Shown here one piece after another: positions 46,052 to 57,456 of a DNA stretch of 64,000 nt (its first letter is position 1; every line of letters begins with the position of its first letter). The stretch comes from Ehretia macrophylla (lineage: Eukaryota; Streptophyta; Magnoliopsida; Boraginales; Ehretiaceae). Location: contig CM075783.1 of the NCBI GenBank assembly GCA_037974665.1, forward strand, positions 40,375,712 to 40,439,711, given 5' to 3'. The translations under genes were made by a program, and so were the position numbers. A model generated the notes under the pieces. That model was given only the letters and a program-made list of their open reading frames with translations. It searched no databases and was not told where the DNA came from.

Positions 46052-48163
46052 ATGAGCCAACACAAAATGGAGGAAAAACATGTACCTCATGTAGTTGTCC
46101 TCCCTTACCCAAGCCAAGGCCACATAAACCCTCTTCTTCAATTTGCAAAACGTCTAGCTTCCAAAGGTGTCAAGGCCACGGTAGCCACCACCCAATACAC
46201 CGTCAAGTCCATTAATGCAGCAAACATCAGTGTCGAGCCGATCTCAGACGTCTTTGACGAGGGTGGTTTTGTTGTCGCACAAAACGAGGACGTATACCTC
46301 AAAGCATTCAAAGAGAATGGCTCAAGAACTCTATCAAAACTCATTGAAAAATACCACAACAATAGCTTTCCAATTACTTGTGTAATTTATGATTCATTTC
46401 TGCCTTGGGCTCTTGATGTGGCTAAACAAAATGGCACATATGGAGCTGCATTTTTCACTAACTCAGCCACTGTTTGTTCCATATTTTGTTATATACACCA
46501 TGGCAAGCTTAGTTTGCCAGTGAATGTGGAAGACAAACCTCTACAATTGCATGGTTTGCCTTCATTGAATTCTCAAGATTTGCCAAGCTTTATTAAGAAT
46601 CCTAAAAGCCATCCTTCTTATTTGGCTATGAAATTGAGCCAGTTTACCAACTTGGAAGGCTCAGATTGGGTATTCAGTAACACCTTTGAAGAATTAGAAG
46701 GCGAGGTAAGCGTATGATTGTTTTGTTAGGGAATATAATTGTCATACGTGAATAAATTATGATTTTCAAAAAAATCGTATAAGAATTATTTCTTGATATG
46801 TTAATCGATTTTAGAATGGAATCCATGGCTTTATCATATTTAATGCCAACGTCATCTACATGTTTGGCCAAGATACTACTTTTAATTCGTCCAAAGATTG
46901 TTATTAAAAACGTCTGTGGATTCCACATGAAACTACGCATCATGGTTGGGGTTCACATATCAGTATGGGACATTTAAACATCCTAGACGTTTTAAAAAGA
47001 TTTTCATAGAAGAAATAGTAGTTCGAAACTGCAGTAAGAAAACCCCGAAAAGTGCATTTTATGTTTTCTTAGCAAAGTTGCTTTACTCAATTTGGAAAGG
47101 GCAAAAAGTTTATTTGTTCTATGCCATAATTATTTTAGTGCAAACATAAAATTGTTATCATGTGATTTGGTGGTCATAGTGATGAGTCGTGAACTTAACT
47201 TCTTTCAGATATTAAGTAAAGTTATATACCATCAATTTCAAAGTAGATACAATCCTTACTTGAAATTCATATGTAGCAAAAACTTTGTACACCAAACTAC
47301 TTTTAATTCCACCTCGTTGCATCTCATATTATATTATCTTTTTCCATACTTGAGAGTGACAAATAATTATGTAACATTGGATTCATGTTTCTTTAAAGGT
47401 GGCAAAAGCCGTATCAGAGATCTGGCCAGCAAAGCTAATTGGCCCCATGGTACCATCAGCATACTTAGATGGCAGAATTGAGGCAGACAATGGCTATGGA
47501 GCAAGCTTATGGAAGCCACTAAGTGAAGAATGCATCAAATGGCTCAAAACAAAGCCAAAAAAATCAGTTGTCTACATTTCATTTGGAAGCATGGTATCAT
47601 TGTCTTCAAAACAAATGGAAGAGATGGCAATGGCATTGAAAGCCAGTGGCTTTTATTTCTTGTGGGTTGTGAGAGAAACTGAGAGAAGCAAATTGCCTAA
47701 TGGATTCATAGACTCGACAACAAAAGGGCAAGGCCTTGTGATATCATGGTGTAATCAACTAGAGATATTAGCCCATCAAGCCATTGGTTGTTTTGTGACA
47801 CATTGTGGTTGGAATTCAACACTTGAAGGGTTGAGTCTTGGTGTGCCAATGATAGCAATGCCACAATGGGCTGATCAAATGACAGATGCTAAGTTCATTG
47901 AGGAGATATGGAGGGTTGGATTAAGGGGTAAGGAAGATGAGTATGGAGTTGTGAGGAAAGAAAAGATTTTGTTTTGTTTGAAGGAAGTGATGGAAGGAGA
48001 GACAAGTGAAGAGATTAGGAAAAATGCAGTGAAATGGAGAGATTTGGCTAAGGAAGCTGTTAGTGAAGGAGGAAACTCAGATGAAACTATAAATGAATTT
48101 GTGGAGCATCTCAAGAGTGCAAGGAGAAAGGAGAGCAAAAAGGCTTTGAATGGCGATTTTTAA
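46052..48163 (+). CDS. UDP-glycosyltransferase, UGT74 type, copy 2
   Basis: Two exons, 46052-46705 and 47399-48163, joined in phase 0 across a 693-base intron, again 472 residues. The role is the same family role as copy 1: glucosylation of a small acceptor using UDP-glucose in the cytosol. Catalytic His24 and Asp114 are present. The PSPG box at 335-378 begins WCNQLEILAHQAIGCF and contains HCGWNS. It differs from copy 1 at 24 residues, 16 in exon 1 (among them E57A, G67V, R78N, T84K, C101Y, N125K, H127N, I129T) and 8 in exon 2 (among them M121I of exon 2 numbering in the PSPG box, and Gly to Ala in VPMIAMPQ). No stops or frame damage. Both copies look functional; which acceptor each uses is unknown. 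Confidence 0.95.
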
Positions 48164-48485
48164 ATTTGGATCCCTCGTAATATTATAACGTTACGAAAAT
48201 ATTTACTATGATGAGGGGATCAAACTTAAAAGTTTTACGTAATAACTTATTCTTCCTATGTTTCTTCATTGGTTTCAAGTCCATTAGCCCCCCTCAAACC
48301 CTTTTTTATTTTCTTTTTACTCATTTATCCCTTTCTTCTTTTATTTTTGTACTCAAGTTGGGAAGGGGTACCTAAGGTTTGCTTTGTATTCTTCTATTGT
48401 CTAATGCAAAAGTCTTGTGCTAATGTTGGTTTTTTTTTCCTCGTTTTTCTTTGCTTTTTCGGTATAATTGATGTGACTAAGAGGG

Positions 48486-50183
48486 CGTTTGGTTCGCAGA
48501 ATAATTTTTCATTCCTAATAATCACATTTTTAGAAATGTGATAAAAACTGTTGTGGTTCTTTAAAAATATTTATGGAAATATCTTGTCAAATTCCTAAGA
48601 ATGTTACATTATTGTGTTTGGTTTAAACTAGAGATGACAATTGGGACAGGGATTGCGGATATCTGCCCCGCTCCCGCCCCCGCCCCCGCCCCCGCCCCAG
48701 CCCCAAATGGGGCTAGGATTAAGACGGGAAATGGGAAATGGGGAATGAGATGGGGGATAGGGATTAACTTTTAATCCCCGCGATGGGACGGGGCGGGGTG
48801 CAGGGATAAGCATTTCCCGCCCCGCATACATAGATAGTTATTTTTATTATTTTAGTATTATATATGTATTAAAATTATATATATAAAAGTATAAAAAATA
48901 ACATTAAACAAAGTACTATAAAATGGAGAAGAAAAATTAGATTATTTGAAAGGATTTTATAATATTCTTAAAACCACAGCATGCCGTAACTTAAGATTTG
49001 CTATCATTTGACATAAATACCTGAATTTTACTATTGTTGATAGTGAATTAAGAGATTTGTTAGTTATTTCAGTTGCACTTCAAAAAGTTTCAAATAACAT
49101 AACTAAATATGAATTTTAAACAATTGCAACTAACATTATATGTGACATGCAATGAGAAAAAAATTATAATAATCAATGCAATCTCACTAGCACAAATAGA
49201 TATTCTTTTTCAATTATAGTTCTCATACATAATGGTTAAGTCAAATTTTATTTTAAATATTTGAGACTCAATTACCATAATATTATTTTTACTATTTAAC
49301 TGCAATAATAATTAATATTAGACTTTATTTAAGATCTATGTTTATATTTATCATTAGTATAACTTTAATTTATATTTTGAAGTTGCATGATTTAAATTAA
49401 CTTTAATTCTTAAGGTTTAAAAAGAATAATAAACACCCCGTGGGTAATCCCCATTCCTCACAGGGATTCGGGGGCGGGGACGGGGTAGGGGACGAGGGTA
49501 TAGAATACGGGGACGAGACGGGAGATGGGAGAACTTTTTAAGTGGCGGGGCGGGGTGGGGCGGGGCATGGGAAAAGCTGCCCCGCCCCATTATCATTCCT
49601 AGTTTAAACTTAAAATTCCTGGGAATTTTGAACAAATTTTCAAAAATACCCTTTAACTAAAAAACACATAAATACTCCTAATTAAAATAACATTTTCCCC
49701 TCACTCAAATAAGACAACGAACATATCAAATTTCTCCAGTGCAAATTAGAACCAACACAACCATCTTTTAACCAACACAACGAACATATCAGTTTCGCGA
49801 ATGCTTATTACGATTAGGAAAACTAGTAAAAGTACTATATTTTGATAAACATATGTAGCAGCCAAAAGAACTCGTTCAAACTAAAATCAAAATCCAATTA
49901 GCACATATATTTAAACGCAAAACCAGTGAAAAAAAGGCCACGTAGTATAAGATGCAACATTAATTTCAGTTAATGGAACTCAAAAAACGATATATATTTG
50001 AGGTCATATGAATGGCTGAAGTGAATTACATGCTAGTTTCTCAATCATTCATCATGCTATACAGCAAGAAGAAATTTGAATGTGTAAATTTTTGTTTATC
50101 ATATTACATGAATAGGTGCATAATATCTCCAGATCTTTATAAACAAGTTTTATATTTTTCTGAAATCTACTAATAATCTAAGA
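48486..50183. mobile_element. Inverted-repeat element remnant downstream of UGT copy 2
   Basis: The left end GGGCGTTTGGTTCGCAGAAT is kept here and lost downstream of copy 1, where the right end is kept. The interior matches 24905-25612. The element is itself interrupted by a hAT-like element (48629-49601) and cut at its right side by the GGGTGA-ended insertion at 50184. Confidence 0.5.
48629..49601. mobile_element. Non-autonomous hAT element, 973 bp
   Basis: Flanked by an 8-bp duplication GTTTAAAC (48621-48628 and 49602-49609), which is itself a palindrome. The empty site with one GTTTAAAC is kept downstream of UGT copy 1 (25035-25042). The ends are inverted repeats: TAGAGATGACAATTGGGAC against TAGGAATGATAATGGGGCG. 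Subterminal tracts are G/C-rich (CGCCCCCGCCCC on the left, GGGGCGGGGTGGGGCGGGG on the right) and the middle is AT-rich and non-coding. The ends resemble those of the larger hAT at 33456-38074 (TAGAGGTGGCA), but the internal sequence differs, so it is not a simple deletion of that copy. Confidence 0.88.
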
Positions 50184-50266
50184 TAGGGTGAATAGCCCCG
50201 AACCCCTTTGTAATCAAACAAAATTAACTATAACTCCCCTGTGATCTAAAAAATATAGCCGGACCC

Positions 50267-52829
50267 TATAACACCCCGATCCCTCTCGAGACCGGGAGTT
50301 CTAACAATCATCCTATCAACAACCCAATTCCAAACCCGGGCAAAATTTTAGGGAAAGACGGACAGAGTCTCCCCTGTTTCTAGGCGAAATGTAAAACCTG
50401 TAATAGCATATAAATGGACCAACACCATGTCCAACCATACAAAACTTCCTCAAAGCCATCCAAGCCTCGGTTCTCAACAATTTAAACTCAGCAAGTATAC
50501 ATACATTTTCAATTTAAAGCTAACCTATCTCTTTTCATTTTTGACAAGTACATTCAACTAGATAATTAAACCATACTAAGCTACTGCATAAAATAAACTA
50601 TCATGCCATTCTAACTCTTTCCCTTAGGACATTACAAACATGCATTGAAGTTAAACTATGCTAACTGATTATATAACTAGCTTATCAATTTACCTCAACT
50701 ATTTAGCTAAATTTAAATTACATTTCTTTTGACAATAAATACAAACAACATATGAACATACGTCTTTACAAACTTCAACACTCAAGCCACATAGGCACGC
50801 AAGACAACTCTTCAGGCAACGAACTTTCACGAAATCACGAACTTTCCAGCTAACATGACATTTCCTGAAATGTGGTGGTGAGGAGTGAGTATACACAACA
50901 CGTATACTCAGTAAGGGCGAGAGAGATATCGAATTGGAGAGAAAGAAAGTCGTGCAATGCAAATAGGCACAATTAAGCAATAAAGTCAATAAGAAAGCAT
51001 TCAATACAAACGACAATATAATAAACATTCAAGAAAGCATTAACACAACCATTCAAAGTTATACCACACTTTGAAGGCTATGGTTCACTCATACAAGCAA
51101 TATACCATTTCACGAACGATACATCAATCTCGAGCTTGATGTTGACAACGATGACAATAAGCGCGCATCCACCTTATAACACCAGTTTGGAGTACTCCGG
51201 AAGTATCCATCAATTCTACGACCCAAATCTCCCTGGGAGGCAACCCAAGCGAGAAAAGGGAATAGCTACGGAGCTAGAGCAACCAACACTGGCAACCCGA
51301 GGCTACCCAGAGAGGCCCATCACTCACGCGCTGGACACTATGCAATGCAAGACTCGATACAAGGCGATAAACGAGCGATAAACAAGATATCAAGCATTAT
51401 CGAGCATTAACAAGTATTTGCAATCAAACAAGTAACAAGAACAACACCAACTAACATTATCAAGCAATAACAAGTATTCTATAGGCATTATAACCATTCT
51501 ATAGGCAATATAAACATTCAATAAGTAATATAAGCATTCTATAAGCAATATTCTATGAAAACACACAAAATCATGAAAATAACCCCAACTTACCAAACGC
51601 TACTACTTTCAAACGAGCCACAAGCTTTGGAAACCGACTTCACCAATCCTCTTAGGTCACCATAAGGCACGTCTAAAGACCCCGAAACCCTACTTTACCC
51701 TAGAATTCGCTCAAAGTCCCCATTTTCCCCCTTTGCTCGTTTGAACTACAACTATACCAACCAAACACCCAACCAACGCCATAATCGCACCAAAAGTGCT
51801 TCTATGGCCTCCCGAAACAATGCCAACACGCAAAACGAGAAAACGCCAAACTCGACCTAAACGACCCCGACTTTCACTAAGCCGTTTTTCTCCGTTTTTC
51901 CATTACACGTTCCAATTAAACCACACATTTAGGCATTCTAGCATATCTAGCATCTTTCTACATCAACAGAACGCGTAACGGAGCAACTTCATCGAAACGG
52001 GGGTTTACTATTCATAATTTACTATTCATTATACAATTTATATTTCAATTTCAATATTCAACCTCAGAAAATGTTAAAAAGCTATAAATATATGTTCTAC
52101 AATCAACAAGGAACATTCTTTAAGCATTAAAACGATCAAACTAACAATCTATGCATAAAATTCAAAAATCAAAGTTTAGATACAAATATTTCAAATGCGC
52201 AAATAACGATGAAACCCTCACCTTAGACGCTCCTAGACGCTAGGGAAACCTCATAGGATGCCTCGGAAACCACCCCGTGCAAGCTCACGCGAAGATTTGA
52301 TGATTTGTTTTGAAATTTTTTTCTTTCTTTTTCTTTTTCTTTTCCTCATGGCTTCAAGCCTTTCTTCTCTATTTTTTTCGTTTGCATTCTACTTATTTAA
52401 GAAAAAAAATGACAAGAAGTCAAAGGTCAAAGATTTGGTTAACCCGTTAAACCAAAACAGCTATGCGCGACCTTACGAAAATGGCCACAACTTCTTCTAG
52501 AAAACTCCAATTCACGAACGGTTTGAAGCCTCAGAAACTAGACTCATAGATCTTTCTAACCATATATAATTTGCTACCTAACTCTTCCCCAATTGGTTCA
52601 GATTTAATTCCAAAGTTGACCCAAAATTTGACTAACTTAACATTGCATTTTTTTATTTATAATCCCAAGTTTGCCTTTATTAAACATTCCAAAAATTCCC
52701 ACCTTGTCCTAGTTGGTCAATGTATATGAAAAGTCAACTAGTTTGGTCAAATAAGGTGAAAGGTCAATAAAATGCAATTTAAATGAACTTTAAATGCTAT
52801 TGAATACATGCTAGGTTCGGGGTATCACA
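50267..52829 (-). repeat. 3' LTR of the LARD element
   Basis: 2563 bases, read on the plus strand from TATAACACCCCGATCC to GGGGTATCACA, near-identical to 54546-57108. Confidence 0.9.
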
Positions 52830-54545
52830 TCCTTCCCCCCTTAAAACAATTGCGTCCTCGCAATTCTTCTTTCAATAGAACTCAACATCATCTGAAATCC
52901 AATTCTGATTAATCTTCATCGGTTGAAGAATCCCGTTGACACGAATACCGAAGAAGAATAAAATTCCAACCAAAAGCACCGAGATAATACCAATAAAGAC
53001 CTAAGCAAAGATACTGTAGATAAAATCACATCACATATTAATGATAAGAAGAATACCCCACGCATGAATCTCCAATAGAAGTCTAACTATTACTGCCTGA
53101 GAATTTCCAAACAAGAAGCCAAATAAAGGTTCAAACAAAGGTTCCATCTAGAGGTCCAAATAAGTACCCCACTGGTCATGAATTTCATAGAAGAATTCCC
53201 TGATAAGAGTGCTGAAGAAAATACTAAGAAACCCAATCAAATATACTTCAAAAGTTCCAAAGAAGCCTTCCAAATAATAACCCCATAGGACAACCCATTA
53301 GATTCCGAGTATCGCTATCAAATGCTGAGAAGAATGTCTAAGGAAATACTAGAGAAAATAAAATGCGCCCAATAAGACAACCAAGTTGAATAACAAACAT
53401 AGTTTCCCACCAAAACCAAACTCTGAGGCCTCTTCACTATTTGCCAAGTGAGAACTTCATACAATCTTGCCAATAAGGAAAATACCAGTAGAACGCCCAA
53501 TAAGAATTTCAAAGAATACCATAAGTAGTATTATACAATAAGTCTGATAGGAACTCCAAATACCAAACTTACTGAGGAACACTGAAGAAGATATCCGAAA
53601 CAATGCTCCAATAAGAAAGTAGCCAAGTTTGCCTAATAAGTAAATATTAAATAATTGGCCACTGAGAATTCCAGAAAATACCATTGAAGAATTTCCAATC
53701 AGGGATACCAATTTCACACCAATAAAGACAGAGACACATATACCCTAGATAATAATGTGCAGTAAGGCCGATTGAAATCCCAATAGCCAAATCCACCGAG
53801 AAATACCAACATAAGTCTCTAAAGAATACCCATTAAGAAAACCAAAGAATGCTCCAAAGAATAACCAAATAAAACCCCAAGAGAAAGCTACTCTTTCACA
53901 ACTGTTAAGCACAGAGAAGGACATAGAGATTTGCCAATAACCAAGCTCCAAAAGCAAACACCAATTCCCAAATAAAGGCTAGTCAAATGCCATTCATTTC
54001 CTGCCAATCCATACACCTTGAAAAGCCAGCGGTGAACCACTTTCTTCAGAGGAGGAAGAGGACTTACTTACCATTTCAATGGGACATGTATGAATGCCAA
54101 TATATCACTGTTTTACATATGCCTTAAGCTATTATGCCAGCAAGTTTACAAAATAGTTTATTCAACAAAGTCACTCAAGCACGGCAATCAAGTCAAGCAC
54201 AACATAATCAACTCAAATCACGGCATAGCTAATTCAAGACATTCTATACACACATTACAAGTAATCTTTCAAGCAAATAACAATTCACGAGGTCAATTCA
54301 ATTTACGATGCCAATTCAATAAGTCAATTCGATAGACAACTAGACATTTCACCTTTCTTGAGAAACATTTAACACATAACACATAACTTTATCACATAAG
54401 TGCATACATTCAAGTCAAGACACACAATCTCACATACAAGCATACACTTTCAAGACACACTTAACAAGCACACATTCAAGGGTCACTACCCACCAGACCG
54501 AGGACCCTGTCCCGGCTTATGAGCTAGACAAGCTCTGATACCACC
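52830..54545 (-). other. Internal region of the LARD element
   Basis: 1.7 kb without gag or pol. Between about 52980 and 53960 it is built of degenerate short repeats rich in AATACC/CCAATAAG/AAGAAT, which give chance open frames on the minus strand. The right end carries the minus-strand primer-binding site (54532-54543). Confidence 0.7.
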
Positions 54546-57108
54546 TGTAACACCCCGATCCCTCTCGAGACCGGGAGTTCTAACAATCATTCTATCAATA
54601 ACCCAATTCCAAACCCGGGCAAAATTTTAGGGAAAGACGGACAGAGTCTCCCCTGTTTCTAGGCGAAATGTAAAACCTGTAATAGCATATAAATGGACCA
54701 ACACCGTGTCCAACCATACAAAACTTCCTCAAAGCCATCCAAGCCTCAGTTCTCAACAATTTAAACTCAGCAAGTATACATACATTTCCAATTTAAAGCT
54801 AACCTATCTCTTTTCATTTTTGACAAGTACATTCAACTAGACAATTAAACCATACTAAGCTACTGCATAAAGTAAACTATCATGCCATTCTAACTCTTTC
54901 CCTTGGGACATTACAAACATGCATTGAAGTTAAGCTATGCTAACTGATTACATAACTAGCTTATCAATTTACCTCAACTATTTAGCTAAATTTAAATTAC
55001 ATTTCTTTTGACAATAAATACAAACAACATATGAACATACATCTTTACAAACTTCAACACTCAAGCCACATAGGCACGCAAGACAACTCTTCAGGCAACG
55101 AACTTTCACGAAATCACGAACTTTCCAGCTAACATGACATTTCCTGAAATGTGGTGGTGAGGAGTGAGTATACACAACACGTATACTCAGTGAAGGCGAG
55201 ACAGATATCGAATTGGAGAGAAAGAAAGTCGTGCAATGCAAATAGGCACAATTAAGCAATAAAGTCAATAAGAAAACATTCAATACAAACGACAATATAA
55301 TAAACATTCAAGAAAGCATTAACACAACCATTCAAACCTATACCACACTTTGAAGGCTATGGTTCACTCATACAAGCAATATATCATTTCACGAACGATA
55401 CATTAATCTCGAGCTTGATGTTGACAACGATGACAATAATCGCGCATCCACCTTATAACACCAGTTTGGAATACCCCGGAAGTATCCATCAATTCTACGA
55501 CCCAAATCTCCCTGGGAGGCAACCCAAGCGAGAAAAGGGAATAGCTACGGAGCTAGAGCAACCAACACTGGCAACCCGAGGCTACCCAGAGAGGCCCATC
55601 ACTCACGTGCTGGACACTATGCAATGCAAGACTCAATACAAGGCGATAAACGAGCGATAAACAAGATATCAAGCATTATCGAGCATTAACAAGCATTTGC
55701 AATCAAACAAGTAACAAGAACAACACCAACTAACATTATCAAGCAATAACAAGTATTCTATAGGCATTATAACCATTCTATAGGCAATATAAACATTCAA
55801 TAAGCAATATAAGCATTCTACAAGCAATATTCTATGAAAACACACAAAATCATGAAAATGACCCCAACTTACTAAACGCTACTACTTTCAAACGAGCCAC
55901 GAGCTTTGGAAACCGACTTCACCAATCCTCTTAGGTCACCATAAGGCACGTCTAAAGACCCCGAAACCCTACTTTACCCTAGAATTCGCTCAAAGACCCC
56001 ATTTTCCCCCTTTGCTCGTTTGAACTACAACTATACCAACCAAACACCCAACCAACGCCATAATCGCACCAAAAGTGCTTCCATGGCCTCCCGAAACAAT
56101 GCCAACACGCAAAACGAGAAAATGCCAAACTCGACCTAAAGGACCCCGACTTTCACTAAGCCGTTTTTCTTCGTTTTTCCATTACACATTCCAATTAAAC
56201 CGCACATTTAGGCATTCTAGCATATCTAGCATCTTCCTACATCAACAGAACACGTAACGGAGCAACTTCATCGAAACAGGGGTTTACTATTCATAATTTA
56301 CTATTCATTATACAATTTATATTTCAATTTCAATATTCAACCGCAGAAAATGTTAAAAAGCTATAAATACATGTTCTACAATCAACAAGGAACATTCTTT
56401 AAGCATTAAAACGATCAAACTAACAATCTATGCATAAAATTCAAAAATTAAAGTTTAGATACAAATATTTCAAATGCGCAAATAACGATGAAACCCTCAC
56501 CTTAGACGCTCCTAGACGCTAGGGAAACCTCGTAGGATGCCTCGGAAACCACCCCGTGCAAGCTCACGCGAAGATTTGATGATTTGTTTTGAAATTTTTT
56601 TCTTTCTTTTTCTTTTTCTTTTCCTCATGGCTTCTAGCCTTTCTTCTCTGTTTTTTTCGTTTGCATTCTGCTTATTTAAGAAAAAAAATGACAAGAAGTC
56701 AAAAGTCAAAGATTTGGTCAACCCGTTAAACCAAAACAGCTATGCGCGACCTTACGAAAACGGCCACAACTTCTTCTAGAAAACTTCAATTCACGAACGG
56801 TTTGAAGCCTCAGAAACTAGACTCATAGAGCTTTCCAACCATATATAATTTGCTACCTAAATCTTCCCCAATTGGTTCAGATTTAATTCCAAAGTTGACC
56901 CAAAATTTGACTAACTTAACATTGCATTTTTTTATTTCTAATCCCAAGTTTGCCTTTATTAAACATTTCGAAAATTCTCACCTTGTCCTAGTTGGTCAAT
57001 GTAGATGAAAAGTCAACTAGTTTGGTCAAAGAAGGTGAAAGGTCAATAAAATGCAATTTAAATGAACTTTAAATGCTATTGAATACATGCCAGGTTCGGG
57101 GTATCACA
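54546..57108 (-). repeat. 5' LTR of the LARD element
   Basis: 2563 bases, read on the plus strand from TGTAACACCCCGATCC to GGGGTATCACA, two bases from the minus-strand primer site. Confidence 0.9.
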
Positions 57109-57456
57109 GACCCCCCTGTGGTATACCTGTTGATGGACACCACCCCCCTCCGTCAATTTTTCCGTCCAAATTAGCAAAAAGTGCTAACCACGCGCTAGTA
57201 ATGCGATTTTTAATGATTTTTAACTTATTTAATAATAAAATAATATTATTTATTAAAAAAATTTAATTTTTTCTTTTTTCTTTTCATTTTCATCTATTTT
57301 TGTATTTACTAAAAAAAATAAAAAATTCATCTTCTCCAAAACCCCCCACCTACCCCCACCCCTACCCCTACCCCCCACTTACCCCCACCACGCCCACACC
57401 CCCACCCCTACCCCCTCCCCCCTCCCCCCTCCTCCTCCCTTCTCCCTCCTCCCTCC

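Larger units (their letters stand above)
27893..50183 (+). repeat. Tandem duplication unit 3 (carries UGT copy 2)
   Basis: It starts near CATTCTAGAAATGGCATGAG (27891-27910), matching unit 2 at 18846, and runs to TAATCTAAGATA at about 50183, where an inserted element interrupts it (unit 2 continues at 25615). The unit is expanded mainly by a 13.5-kb copia element (28223-41763), a probable solo LTR (43324-44855) and a non-autonomous hAT (48629-49601). Confidence 0.8.
50267..57108 (-). mobile_element. Large non-autonomous LTR element (LARD type)
   Basis: Two direct LTRs of exactly 2563 bases (50267-52829, 54546-57108) enclose only 1.7 kb, and a 5-bp target duplication GACCC flanks it (50262-50266, 57109-57113). 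The primer site TGGTATCAGAGC reads on the minus strand at 54543-54532, so the element is oriented leftward, with its 5' LTR at the right. The purine tract and a short end-of-pol-like stretch (TTAAAACAATTGCGTCCTCG on plus) abut the left LTR. No gag or pol genes. The LTRs differ at about 2 percent of sites by eye, so the insertion is young. LTR stretches match the LTR of the neighbouring Ty3/gypsy element, a likely source of enzymes. Confidence 0.9.
50184..57456. mobile_element. GGGTGA-ended element, copy B, split by later insertions
   Basis: The left end GGGTGAATAGCCCCGAACCC begins where homology to unit 2 stops. The element is interrupted at 50267-57108 by an LTR element and resumes at 57114 with CCTGTGGTATACCTGTTG and an AT-rich stretch leading into a C-rich tract (57340-57456), as in copy A (19943-20440). 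There a Ty3/gypsy element is inserted. Its right end is not reached in this window. Confidence 0.55.

Noticed and set aside
50699-51028. A 109-codon minus-strand frame conserved in both LARD LTRs (also 54978-55307)
   Set aside because: The conservation is explained by the 98 percent identity of the two LTRs. No family resemblance was seen.
53318-53957. Hydrophobic minus-strand frames that look like membrane proteins
   Set aside because: They come from short degenerate repeats in the LARD interior. The Phe/Leu/Ile-rich look is a result of base composition.
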